From contig NC_065551.1 of NCBI RefSeq assembly GCF_022605725.1, positions 6,324,001 to 6,388,000 on the forward strand: a stretch of DNA of 64,000 nucleotides. The letters are read 5' to 3'. Position 1 is the stretch's first letter; each line of letters opens with the position of its first letter. The notes under the pieces are model-generated. The model saw nothing but the letters and a program-made list of their open reading frames with translations. It did not search any database and was not told the origin of the DNA. Shown one piece after another: positions 44,164 through 55,132 of this stretch. The position numbers and the translations under genes are program-made. Source of the stretch: Anthonomus grandis grandis. Lineage: Eukaryota > Arthropoda > Insecta > Coleoptera > Curculionidae.

Positions 44164-44879
44164 GTTTTTTCTATTATAATCAAAATTTAATTAGTCTTAA
44201 AAGTTTAATTATTATTTGGCTTGTTGGGAGGCAGGATTCGACAAAAATAGGTCATATTTACTAATATATTTTGCACAAAATATATTTACTAATATATTTT
44301 GTTTGCTTTTTGTTACAGTACTTTTTTTAAAAGATGTTAAATGTTTGAAGTATAGTTTATTTAGTTATTTATATAATCGGTAATTTTAACTGTTTTGTAA
44401 AAAATTTGAGTTTTTAATTTTAAATTTGATGATAATATTGATGTTATGTCATGGGTATTTTATAAAATTAAATCATGGGGTGGATTAGTCTTTATTAATA
44501 AGTCGATGCTTATAGTTAAAAGGAAAAAAAATAAAACCAGGTCCGTATATTAAGATTTTTTTTAATTATGGAAAATCTCAGTTTTTGCTATTAAATCGGT
44601 TAAAAATAAAAAAGTTTGATACGTCATAGGTTTTATAAAAATTTAGTTCAACAAAATAAGGTAATAGAAATCCAGGACCGTATTGAAAAAAAAAACTTGA
44701 TGGTATCTCAAAAATGAAACGTCGTATTTTAATTCTGAAAACGCCATCTTGTAGAGGAGAAAAAGTGCCCTTAACAAAGTGTTATTTATTTCATTATACG
44801 ATTTTAAGTAACGTCATAAAAAAATAAAAAAGATTTTTCCAGATTTCGGTTTTTCCCGATATCTTCGGAACTATGCGAC

Positions 44880-46010
44880 ACTATACAACCTGTTCTTCAA
44901 GACATGAATTAGTTAGATTCAAGAGACGAAATGTGTTTAACTTATACTTAAACTTTAAAATATTTAAACGTATAAATTCTACTGGTAACTGATTCAAAAA
45001 AGAAATTGATGTAAAAGCAAAAGATCTTTGGAAAAGGTAACTTTTAAATTTAGGAACATTGTAAATTACTGATATTGACCTTGTAACAAAAATACTATCT
45101 AACTGCCTATTTTCGGCAAAAAAGTTCAATCACAAGACAATCTGAGCCAGAAAAGCACCTAAATAAAAGTTTCCAGCAGTTTTCCACTCTTAGCCACTAA
45201 AGTAGACCCAGTTTTTGAGATTTGTAGTCGCACCTGTTTGGACCGCAAATAAGTCTACAACATGCATTTTGTATTACTTGAACTTTATTTTGTTGGAACA
45301 AAATAAGGTAAGGAAAATATATAGTCACTTAAATATTTGAACCTTGATAGAACTAAAGACTCAGAAAATATCTGTCTTAAGTTCAAATTAAGATATTGAC
45401 GATTACAATACAACTTTAATATATAAAATGCCCCCTTCCTAACTTCTGCAATGTAACGTTAAAATTTTAGTTATAAATCGGAATATGATAAATACAAATC
45501 TTTATAAATTGCTTCTCAAAAAATCAACATTACTCTTACTTGCAAATAACATCACATTAGATTTAGTGAAGTTAGTAGGGGCAAAAAGAAAAGGAAATAA
45601 AAAGTAGAGGTCCCAAAATCGAACCCTGCGGAACTCTAGATAAAATATTTACCTTTTCGGAAGAATTTTGTGTATTTGATAAGCTTTGTGTTTTTTAAGG
45701 TAAATAAGATCTAATTAATTCCTTAGCAAGTAAATCGAAGCCATAAAATTTTACCATAACTATCAAATGATAGTTAATCGTGTTGAATGCTTTTGAATAG
45801 TTAAGCATAATAAGCAATGTAGCAAATCATTTATCGTGGTTTTCAAAAATATCATTTATTACCTTTGATAACGAAGTTGCTGCACTAACGTCCTTAAAAA
45901 CCCACACTGGTTTCCTGGGTTTATTTTATTTAAATTAAAATATTTAAGCATTTATTGATTGCAAAGTATTTTTTCAAATATCTTATTTTCTGATATTTAT
46001 TTTTTTCTTT
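44880..46010 (-). pseudogene. Minus-strand LINE ORF2 fragment (RT and C-terminus)
   Basis: From right to left on the minus strand: IMLNYSKAFNTINYHLIVMV (first Asp of the YSKAFD block kept as YSKAFN, about 45800), ILSRVPQGSILGPLLF (45640-45600), NKVQVIQNACCRLI, YNVPKFKSYLFQRSFAFTSI and FLNQLPVEFIRLNILKFKYK, ending at 44881. The FADD block is lost. It resembles the LINE at 27960-39728 in order and wording, but differs in sequence. Its 3' end abuts the truncated arm of the mariner at 40998. Confidence 0.75.
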
Positions 46011-46412
46011 TATCGGATTTCTGGAATAGGCCCTCAAACGCCTTGAGGAAACTCAAGAATACTTAGAAAACTCGTACAGGCAGTCAAAGTGCCTTCTGTT
46101 CCTAAAATAGTCTCAGATTACCCTCAAATGACAGAAAGTAGAGTCCTAAGAGCACTTAGAAGAATCTTCCAGTCTAATACTTTTAGGAATTAAACTACAC
46201 AACAATTTTTTTTGTAAGTTATTTTTGGTGCATTATTATTTTGCTATAATCTTATATGACAATAAATCCGAGTTCAAGTGCTTCCCATAAGAGTTTTAGT
46301 TTGATATTAAAGGACTTATAGATAATACTAATAGTATCATAATCGAAAATCCGAAAAATTATTACTGTACTTTTGACATTTTTTTAACTTGGGCAAAAAT
46401 AATTTCTTCCAA
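46011..46412. other. Intron 2 sequence, no gene seen
   Basis: No motif recognised; the segment between a LINE fragment and a MITE. Confidence 0.4.
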
Positions 46413-47263
46413 CAGGGTGTTTCAATTCGGTGCAAATATTTTAAAAGCGTGTTGTTGGAGTTAAAGTAAGACATTTTTTCTCACAGCAACAGCTCGCGCA
46501 AATTGCTTGAAGAAAATCGATTATTTGGAATCGTAACTACAATTATGCATCAATTCTTCTGAAAATTTGCATGCCATCGTTTTTTGAGAGCTATTCCTTC
46601 GAGGAAAATAAAAAGGAGAATTCCGGGGAGCTTACCCTTCTGATGGCCCGTATCTGACGTTTCCTATAAGAAATTTAAATCTAAATCTAATTAAATCTAG
46701 CACACCAACTAGTTGGCCGAGAAAAAATATAATTTTTTTGTCTCTTGCATTTTTTCGATATAATTAAGCGTTTTCTTTCGAGAAAATCGCTGATAAACCA
46801 AACGGAGTATTATTAATAATCTATTAAATTAGAAAAAACGAAATGGGCTGTGCATGTTTTATTTTTTGTCAAATCAAGTTAATTTTACCCAAAAATGCAA
46901 AAAACGATAATTTTAGATTTTTTCATGGCTAATTAGATGGTGTTCTATATTTTCCAATTTTTTATTGGAAACATAAGATATGGGCGAGCAAAAGGGTAAG
47001 CCTCCCTGAATCCTTTCCTAAAATTGGGTTTACACCATTTTTGGGACAAAAAAAAGGACCCAAAACAATTAGGAATTACAAATTTCCAGAAGATTTGACG
47101 TATAACTGTAGTCAGTGTTCCAAATAATCGATTTTCTTCAAGCAATTTGTGCGTAGCTCTGAGGGAGTGCATTTCAGTACACACGTTTATAGGAAAAAAA
47201 AGTCGTATTTTAACTCCAACAATGCGCTCTTAAAATATTTGCACCGAATTTTGTAACACCCTG
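46413..47263. mobile_element. Mariner-derived MITE
   Basis: 851 bp with CAGGGTGTTTCAATTCGGTG at the left end and the inverse at the right, followed by TA on the right and AA (a decayed TA) on the left. Inverted arms of about 300 bp (46413-46720 and 46955-47263) share blocks such as AGAAAATCGATTATTTGGAA. There is no coding sequence. The ends belong to the same CAGGGTG group as the DD41D elements, so one of those transposases could have moved it. Confidence 0.8.
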
Positions 47264-47800
47264 TATAGAGCACTTGATTAAATGCAGAATAAATATATCG
47301 ATTTCGGGACTACAGTGCTGCCTGAATATGAATTTTGAATCTGAGCCAGTTTCAAAGAAATATAATCAGACACAATTTATTCTAAAAGCAAACTAAATTT
47401 TATGAACCTCTTTCTCCGTGCACAAGTTAAACAATCAATTAGCGATGTCGTTAATAAAATTACCTTTGTAAAAGTCAATTTTCTTTTGCCAGTCGCCATT
47501 ATTTGGATTTTGAAAAAAATTAGAAAAATAATTATTAATCAGATGATTTAGGGATAAATTAATGCTTTACAAAAAACATTTAGAATATTTAAGCCATCCC
47601 AAATTTTGGGAGGATTGTTTTAAGCTGAAATAAAACTTAAATATTGCTATTTTTTCCTCCTAATAGCTGCAACAGTCAAATTACTTTAAATTACGCAGTC
47701 ATCATTATTTTTGGATGGTTTATACTTTTGTATAAACAATCTGTCTAGGTCTATCTTTATCATGCATAAGTATATAAGATTGTTTTAACCAGATACTCAC
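47264..47800. other. Intron 2 start region
   Basis: AT-rich host intron directly downstream (minus strand) of exon 2. The donor GTGAGTATC is at 47800-47792. Confidence 0.55.
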
Positions 47801-48088
47801 TCCCAATATCTTCCGCTTTTTTTATAGAGCTCCAAAGCGGGGCTCTCGGTACCACCATTGGTAACCCTCCTAGCATCTTCCATCAATTGGTTCTGTTCGT
47901 TCTGACGGATTGTTCTGGAAGAGCTCACTTCGTTTTCTCCATCCTCTGAGGAATAATCTGAGGTCTTAATGACTCTACTCCTCAAAGATCTGGAAGCAGA
48001 CTTTCGGGTGGTGGGTTTTGTCTGAATTGGAGACTCTCTTCTCATTGTGTTCAGTTCGTCTGTTGAGCTGGAGGCGATTTCGTCGGTC
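47801..48088 (-). CDS. Host gene exon 2
   Basis: Minus-strand exon, acceptor ATTTTATTTAG ending at 48089, donor GTGAGT starting at 47800. It enters and leaves in phase 2. It encodes residues 50-144: TDEIASSSTDELNTMRRESP, a basic Ser/Arg stretch TTRKSASRSLRSRVIKTS, the acidic patch DYSSEDGENEVSSS, and LELYKKSGRYW at the end, which joins to DVYPKTDW in exon 3. Basic SR/RS strings followed by acidic phosphorylation-type patches are common in nucleoplasmic domains of nuclear-envelope proteins. The product is hydrophilic, with no domain I can name. The frame is clean, with no stop, unlike the surrounding relics. Confidence 0.82.
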
Positions 48089-48964
48089 CTAAATAAAATT
48101 ATATGCATCAGAAAAAAAATTGTTCTAAATAATATATGCAATAATAATTATTGAATTAAAATTCAAATATTTTTACTGAAATTTGTTTTTAATTTCATAC
48201 ATTATATGCAATAATGTATCTTATCTGCCTAGCACATAAAAACATACATATTTACACTTGTTTTTAATTTCATTTTAGTTTATCTAGAAAGAGTACCGTA
48301 ACAAGAAATAATAACTTAATTTTTTATTCTAGAATATAGACATAATTCTAAAAAAAAATGAATCCTATACTGTTACCTAGAAATTTAAGCTCACTATGAT
48401 TATTATTTAGTAGACTCTTTATCTGAGTTTTTGTATTTGATAATTTATAGCCTCCTTTATAACTGTCTTTAATTTTCTATTTTAATTAATCTCTTTAATT
48501 TAAGAAATATAATTAAATATTTAGCCATTTTAATATGTTTAGATATTGTATTTCTGTAGTCTTTGTAATAGTCTTACAATTTTTAATTTAAGTACCTGAG
48601 CAAAAAGATCTAATAATTCGATCAATAATATAAATCTAATAATTTCTGACCGCACTTATTCATTTTATAATCAAATACATAAATAAACATAAATACGCCG
48701 TGAAGCGGTAAAGCTTGTTAGGACAAGAAAAAAAAAACAAAATCCGTGAAAAGTCCATATAGATTATAAAGTCACATTCGGTTTAGCGTTCATATTTTTC
48801 ACAACTTCTACATTTCGGGGTTGTACCCAAGTTAGGGGCAATTTACCTAATTAACTAGAGCAAGTAAGATTTTATCCTGGCACAGAACATGTAGTACATA
48901 CATTACAAACACTTTTATACCCAATGGTTGTTAAAATTATTTTAAGCGTGTTTCTACTTACAAA
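48089..48964. other. Intron 1, no gene seen
   Basis: AT-rich host intron upstream (minus strand) of exon 2. No paired repeat or motif. Confidence 0.5.
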
Positions 48965-49720
48965 GCATATGCAATGTTTGCCTATCTTTTTCAAAAATTC
49001 AGTCTTTTAATTTTTTTTAAGGATTTCTCATTACTTATTAAGAGTTTTAGAGTCTCTGAAAGACAATTATAAAATTTTGGTGCTAAGTAAGAGGCAGCTT
49101 TATGGAAAATTTCTTTTTTTGAATAAGGAACCATTACACAGTCAGTGTTGGTCTATTTTGTTGAACAGGTCAAAGAATTATTTTGTTTTTGACAATGCAC
49201 ATAACAATATTGAAGAAATATAATTGTCGCAAATTGAACACTCTGGATTGAGCAAAGATTTGGTTGCTCGGATAAGTTTTATTTTTATTGTAGAGGACTT
49301 TAAGAATCCATTTCTGAATTAAATCCAAGTTTTTAAGATAACAGTCTCTTGCACTTCCCCAACCAACTATTCTGTATTTTAACACAGATTGAACTAGAGC
49401 ATAATAAATTGTTTTAAGCTTGTCAACTTTGAATATGGTTTTTAAATGAGCAAATCTGGTTACAAGGTACCTAGTGTTTGTAATTACATAGTTTATCTGT
49501 TGGTCCCATCTTAGGTGACTATCTATCATAATACCAAGATATTTGACAACAGCAATTTTGGAGATTGTGATGTTTCCATTTATTTCTAGGTTGGAAAAGT
49601 TTGGCAAAGTATAAGAAAAGAATGTAAATTGCAAAAATTTTGTTTTGTTCTCATTTAGTGTTAATTATATTTATTTGAAACCACTTACATATTTCTTTAA
49701 AATCTAATTCAATTAATTCT
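48965..49720 (-). pseudogene. Minus-strand LINE ORF2 C-terminal fragment
   Basis: Minus strand: EICKWFQ near 49690, FTFFSYTLPNFSNLEINGNI, VVKYLGIMIDSHLRWDQQIN, RYLVTRFAHLKTIFKVDKLK, IYYALVQSVLKYRIVGWGSA, LIQKWILKVLYNKNKTYPSN (49634-49190), then PKFYNCLSETLKLLISNEKS after a shift near 49170. The blocks K-Y-L-G-x-x-I-D and A-x-V-x-S-x-L-x-Y follow the RT palm in CR1/jockey-type elements. The same block set is found at 63238-64000, a related family. It lies in intron 1 of the host gene. Confidence 0.82.
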
Positions 49721-50982
49721 TTTTAAGACTGTCCTGTGAAACTGAACCTCTGACCAAATTTTATTAAAGTAGGAAATGCCCAAAAGATCTCTGGATTTTG
49801 GTAGAACCACCAAGCTACTTGTTGAAATGAGTCTTTATCTTTTTTGATAGTTTAGTTTTGCGAATATTGGAATATCGAACATTCATCCCAGTAGAACAGT
49901 GCCTGGGTAGCAATGATTGAAGGGGTTCAAAGGAGGTTTTTGAAGTGCCTGTATTTTAGGAAATTTGGTATATATTCCCATAGAGGTTGTGATAATAATT
50001 ATTTAATAGGAATATTTGATCGACCGTCTGATTGATTAGAATTAAATAGATTGTAAGATAGAATATGTAAAATAGAATTTAAAGAGTGCACATTTTGCTC
50101 AGCTATCTTTTGTTTTAAACAGAATAAACACTCGCCATCCAAAAGTATTTTATCTGGCTTAATTATCCACGAACCAACTTTTATAAAAATTATACCATTT
50201 ATAAACTTTAATATTTCAACATGTATGCTTTTGATATTGACATTGATTCAACTAGTCTTAATCAGTTTAGAACAAAAATAATAAATACACCAAAACAGAG
50301 CTGAATAAGACCACTCCCGTGTTAGGTATTTATTATTCTATTTTGTTAGTGTAGGTGATTTCTGTGAGAATGTGTATTATATATTTACTTGTTTTTGTAT
50401 TTCTTTTACTATTTATTTCATAATTTATTTCACATTTTATGGATGGAATCTTAAGTTAGTAAGTAGCTTTGTATCTGTTGATATATGTAACAAATAAATG
50501 AATAAATAAATATTCAGAATATCCATATTGTTTTTATTTAATATGCATTTACTTCTATTGATTGATATGACATGGCCAGAAATAACCTGGAGATATTTTG
50601 CTAACCTTATTTTGCTATATTGTTTAAAAATTTAATAATGATGCAAATTACATAGGTATTTTTAAGTTTTTAATAGCTTCATTCACCATTCCACAAAAAA
50701 AAAAGATTTTTATTTAAAAATCTACATATTCAACTAGCAAGTCATATTTACATAGTGTACGCGTGGCTGAAATTAGCACACATACTTTTCTTATCAAAGC
50801 AAATAAAATAAGGTGAAGTGGAACTTTACTAGATAAAAAATAAACACCACAAATTTATTTAGTTTTTAGAATTTAAGTTTTTTTTGTTAAATTTGTGACG
50901 GAAACCTATATAATTTATTCAGACCATTATATTATATTGAATAAAACACAATAAGACCAAAAAAAATAATAATTTTACTTAC
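49721..50982. other. Intron 1 sequence, no gene seen
   Basis: AT-rich; AACAAATAAATGAATAAATA near 50490 may be an old retroelement tail. The exon 1 donor GTAAGT is at 50982-50977. Confidence 0.5.
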
Positions 50983-51128
50983 TTAACAACAGTGCTTTTT
51001 CTGGTCACCCTAGTAACAAGTTTTTCCACATGATTTCCAGTCACAGTTGCTTCTTTTTCAATAAACTCTTGGCTCAAAAAGGGAGTTCTTGAACGAGATC
51101 TGCTTGATCTCAACTCCATTTGACTCAT
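50983..51128 (-). CDS. Host gene exon 1 (start of a possible nuclear-envelope protein)
   Basis: ATG at 51128 on the minus strand; the exon ends at 50983 before GTAAGTAAAATT. It encodes 48 residues plus two bases: MSQMELRSSRSRSRTPFLSQ, EFIEKEATVTGNHVEKLVTR, VTRKSTVV, then AA, which joins G of exon 2 to make Lys. A second in-frame Met at residue 4 could also serve as start. The four exons give 317 codons in one frame across three introns, which chance would rarely produce. An Arg/Ser repeat at the N-terminus and a single late membrane span suggest an inner-nuclear-membrane protein, possibly SUN-domain (klaroid-like). The missing C-terminus is outside the window. Upstream promoter sequence was not recognised. 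Confidence 0.72.
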
Positions 51129-52308
51129 TTTACCCCAACTTTCAGCAAATTTTCTTCAAGAGTATGGCTTCCTTTGATGCTATAAATATATACACTTTCA
51201 GCCTTTTGGATAATACTAAAATAGATTTTAATAATATGACTCTTAACGCTGATTTATTTGTTCCTTTTTGTGTGTGCTTAAGAGGATATACCAACTATTT
51301 TTGTTTTGGTATAATTATTGTATTTTTTCGTATGAGTTATGTTATTATATGGGTACTTCTCAAGTAAGTTAAAAATCTACAATCGTTACAGTTTGTTTCA
51401 AGAAATTTGTTGGTTTTTAGGGTTTTTAAGGTTACTAAGGTAAATATTGGACCAAATATTTGAATTGACTTATTTTTTTTATTGAACAAAAGAGTCCTTG
51501 CATTACCATAAATAAGTAATCATGTTTCTATTACATTACCTTTATAACCATTACACAATCATTTGTTCCTACTATATGTATTAATGATAATAGAGACTGA
51601 AATGGTCACTACTTATACATATAGGTACATACATAGATTACAGAATTAAATCAAACAATCCTATACAATTGAATATGTATATTATCATTGACTTAAAAAA
51701 AAAACTAACATGTTTTGGAATTGGTTTAACAGGTCCTGGTCAAACATTATAAGAAGCTATTCTGTAAAACATATACATAAATATTCCATAATTATCGTTT
51801 TCTTTTTCTAAACCAACGTTTCTAAACCACAAAAATGTTTGGGATCCTTACATAATATTTCATTTTTTCTGTTGCTGTACCTTAAGGGATCCAGTAAGCA
51901 GAAACATCCAATAATATAAATTATGCAATATCCTAGTTATATAATTTATAATGTTGTTTTAAATTTATTTATATAAGTAAGGGTGTTTCTTCTGCTTCCC
52001 CACACGCGGAGTATCCTTCTGTAATTTTGTCATTGTATACCACATTATAAATTATATAACCAGGATTTTATGTTTGGGTGGGTTGAATCAATTGCTAGTC
52101 ATTAATTGACTAGCTTTGACCTTAATTTCACCAACAAATTATAAACATGATAAATAGTTCTGGTTTAATTTGGGCTTTCTTTGTCATCAGATGCTCAAAT
52201 AAATTACAAATTTATCTTAAGGAATAAACATGGCATGATATTTTAAGAATTATCATCCCATGTTTATTCCTTTGAGAAATTACGATTTTTAGTATTATAA
52301 CCTGTATA
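51129..52308. other. 5' flank of the host gene, no second gene seen
   Basis: Upstream sequence of exon 1, AT-rich. An open stretch on the plus strand (51089-51367) is antisense to exon 1 and then hydrophobic by composition only. A short inverted pair (AGGAATAAACATGGCATGAT near 52220 and ATCATCCCATGTTTATTCCT near 52253) forms a hairpin. Confidence 0.45.
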
Positions 52309-54221
52309 CAGTGCGAACGTAAAGGTTGGAATAAATTCATTTAAAATTCAGGGGTATGTTCAAAAAAAAACGCTCGGACATGTCGATTTTTATTTTTAAC
52401 TGCGGGTTTTCTTACTATAATTTTATGTATACAGCGTGGCCCAAAAATAAGTTACGGTCATCAACGTAATTTTTTTAAACGTAAACACCTATTTTTTATT
52501 TTAGATTTAGGTTCTACATCAAATTCTAAGTACATTTCATGTACCATGTCCTATACCTAAACTCGACCGTTGACGATTGAACACAATAAAAGGCTATTTT
52601 TGGAAGAGTTATTTATATCAAGCAACCTATCAGTTATTGTTTGGTTATTTACATTTGTGGTTGGTGTTTTTGATTGTTAACTTGTCACAATTTGTTGACA
52701 TCAAATAATTTTGAGTGAATTTAGTTTGATTTAGATGCCTAAGCAAAGTTTTGCTTGTGTTAAGTTTATCAAAAGATAAAATTAAAATTTCAAAAATGGT
52801 ACGTCTTAGTGAGCGAGAGCGAATAGAGATTTTGATGATGATTGGTTATGGAAACAGGATGCGCACTCAGATGGAAGTCTGTGAAATTTATCATGCCAAG
52901 TATCCTGATAGGCCACGTATATCTCAAAGTACTGTCAGTAAAATAGAACAGAAATATCGGGATTTGGGTCATGTCAGGGATAATTATACGGAAGGTCGTT
53001 CAAGTATATCAGAAGAGAAGCAACTAAATGTTTTGCTGGCAGTTGAAGAAGATTGCCATAAAACGACTCTCAATATTGCGTTAGAAAATCAGATATCCCA
53101 GACATCCGTCGTTAAGTATTTAGGTATAAATAAATGGCACCCTTACAAAGTTCAATTGGTTCATGAACTAAATGAAGATGACCCAGATAGGCGTTTAGAA
53201 TTTTGTGAGAGACTTATGGACTTGTGCTATGCTAATCCACAATTTTCAAAAAAAATTGTATTTTCTGATGAGGCAACGTTTTGTCTTCATGGTAGTGTAA
53301 ACCGGCAAAACTGCCGATATTGGGCTACTGAAAATCCGCACTGGATGATGGAGTGCCACAGCCAAGTCCCTCAAAAAGTAAATGTTTGGGCGGGGGTGAT
53401 TGAAAACAGGGTTATAGGGCCCTTTTTCTTTGAAGGATACTTGAATGGTAAGAGGTATTTAGAGTTTTTAGAAAATGACTTGGTTCCATGCCTTGCCACT
53501 TTATACCCCGATCCAGAAGACCCGGATATATTAGATAATTCCTTATGGTATCAGCAAGATGGAGCTCCAGCCCATTACACTCGTCCCGTGCGCCAGTACC
53601 TGGATACCGTTTTCCCTGGACGTTGGATTGGTCGGAGGGGTGCAATTGAATGGCCGGCCAGATCGCCGGATCTGACTCCTTTAGTTTTTTTTTTGTGGGG
53701 GTATCTTAAGTCCAAAGTTTATGTTAATCGGCCAAACAACATTGAAGACTTAAAAATTAGAATAACGGAAGAAATAAGATTGATAGAACCTTCTGTTATC
53801 GATAACGTTTTACAAGAATTTCAGCATCGACTGGGATATTGCCAAGAGGTTCGTGGCAGCCATTTTCAACACTTAATAAATTAATTAAAATTTTTATGTA
53901 TTCTTGCTTGATATAAATAACTCTTCCAAAAATAGCCTTTTATTGTGTTCAATCGTCAACGGTCGAGTTTAGGTATAGGACATGGTACATGAAATGTACT
54001 TAGAATTTGATGTAGAACCTAAATCTAAAATAAAAAATAGGTGTTTACATTTAAAAAAATTACGTTGATGACCGTAACTTATTTTTGGGCCACCCTGTAT
54101 ACATAAAATTATAGTAAGAAAACCCGCAGTTAAAAATAAAAATCGACATGTCCGAGCGTTTTTTTTTTGAACATACCCCTGAATTTTAAATGAATTTATT
54201 CCAACCTTTACGTTCGCACTG
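52309..54221 (+). mobile_element. DD41D mariner, youngest copy in the window
   Basis: Starts CAGTGCGAACGTAAAGGTTG at 52309 and ends with the inverse at 54221, TA on both sides (52307-52308, 54222-54223). The arms (about 52309-52625 and 53904-54221, some 317 bp) differ at only a few positions, for example TACAGCGTGG against TACAGGGTGG. About 120 bp inside each end is the second end-like motif TATACAG(C/G)GTGGCCC. The gene frame is open throughout. High arm identity and an open frame argue for recent arrival. Confidence 0.93.
52796..53884 (+). CDS. DD41D mariner transposase, full-length but third catalytic Asp is Val
   Basis: The best start is ATG at 52796 (MVRLSERERIEILMMIGYGN), because homologous copies start here; an earlier in-frame ATG at 52751 adds 15 residues. 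362 residues. The N-terminal helix-turn-helix covers about residues 5-110 (YHAKYPDRPRISQSTVSKIE, TSVVKYLGINKWHPYKVQLV). The catalytic core has Asp158 in IVFSDEATFCLHGSVNRQNC, NVWAGVIENRVIGPFFFEG, and Asp255 in YQQDGAPAHYTRPVRQY. The third site at residue 297 reads SPDLTPLVFFLWG: codon GTT at 53684 replaces the GAT/GAC found in the other copies here. 41 residues lie between sites 255 and 297. The C-terminus is CQEVRGSHFQHLIN. In known family members all three acidic residues are required, so this protein should bind ends but not cut. Confidence 0.92.
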   Translation: MVRLSERERIEILMMIGYGNRMRTQMEVCEIYHAKYPDRPRISQSTVSKIEQKYRDLGHVRDNYTEGRSSISEEKQLNVLLAVEEDCHKTTLNIALENQISQTSVVKYLGINKWHPYKVQLVHELNEDDPDRRLEFCERLMDLCYANPQFSKKIVFSDEATFCLHGSVNRQNCRYWATENPHWMMECHSQVPQKVNVWAGVIENRVIGPFFFEGYLNGKRYLEFLENDLVPCLATLYPDPEDPDILDNSLWYQQDGAPAHYTRPVRQYLDTVFPGRWIGRRGAIEWPARSPDLTPLVFFLWGYLKSKVYVNRPNNIEDLKIRITEEIRLIEPSVIDNVLQEFQHRLGYCQEVRGSHFQHLIN

Positions 54222-54770
54222 TATATGCTATGATGTGTAAATGATTTAAGTAAAATAAAAAATCACTTAATGCATATTTAAAAACTACATAATTTAGTTG
54301 TTCAACTTTTTCTCTAATAATACCCTGTTTTATTTTACATGTAACAAAAACAAATTATTTTATAGTCGGTAAGTATCAAGTTATAAAACAGAATACTGCA
54401 TATAGATTCTACTTAACAATGTATTTGTATTAATTTTTTTATCAAAATCATTATATTTTAAATTAACAGGTGTTAGACATGGCTAAAAAAATGAGTTATA
54501 AATAAATACCTAATTAGATCCAGAGATTAAGAAAATGATAAAAAAGATAGAGTGATCTCATTCTACTCTGATAATCATGTAAAATTTGTTAAAAAAGTAT
54601 ATGTTTACAGAAAAGCTATAAATGATGGGAAGAAAGGAAAAGTTTTTGGTGCCAAAAACCCTCTCATTTGTTAATTGAGTGTACCTTCTCAATTCAGTAT
54701 ATACTTGGATATAGAGGGGAGATTAGTAGGTATGTCAACTACCAGAATGAAATATGTCAGGTAGATTTTT
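54222..54770. other. Intergenic, no gene seen
   Basis: AT-rich sequence without a recognised motif. Confidence 0.4.
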
Positions 54771-54836
54771 CTAAAGCCTATTACTTATGGTTTTCACAGG
54801 GTTCTATCTTAGGGCCAATCCTCTTTCTAGTACTTT
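54771..54836 (+). pseudogene. Small LINE reverse transcriptase relic
   Basis: The plus-strand frame gives KAYYLWFSQGSILGPILFLVL, the conserved QGSILGP block with part of the preceding KAF block fused to it by deletion. Stops follow. Only this motif is recognisable. Confidence 0.5.
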
Positions 54837-55132
54837 AAATACTGGTACCACTAAGAAGTTGTGACCAAAGAGGTCTTGATGGCAATTCAGCAACCTATAA
54901 TTTTAAAACTAATTATGTCTTTTCATACTACAGTTTTTGTAGTCAAGGCTGGTCATTATTAGAAGCACATGTTAATGTAAATCAGGCTGTGAACGATTTT
55001 TATTTTAAAAAAATTATACTATTTTTTATATGCATATGTATTTTCAAAAGTGAAAGAAATTCCAAAAAGTACCATACTTGGTATCATAATCCAAAAATCT
55101 CATCCATTCTTCTCTAAGAGACCAACATACAA

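Larger units (their letters stand above)
40998..44872 (+). mobile_element. DD41D mariner with truncated right end and internal insertions
   Basis: The left end CAGGGTGGCCCAAATGCGAC starts at 40998 after TA. The left arm 40998-41461 is inverted at about 44519-44872, but the outermost 130 bp or so are missing on the right, where a minus-strand LINE fragment begins. Inside are a Helitron-like repeat (41480-42024), a possible further insert at 42510-42950, and a LINE fragment (43343-43879). The transposase gene is split among these. Confidence 0.8.

Noticed and set aside
51089..51367. 92-codon open frame on the plus strand
   Set aside because: It overlaps host exon 1 in antisense and has no motif; exon 1 has splice and phase support.
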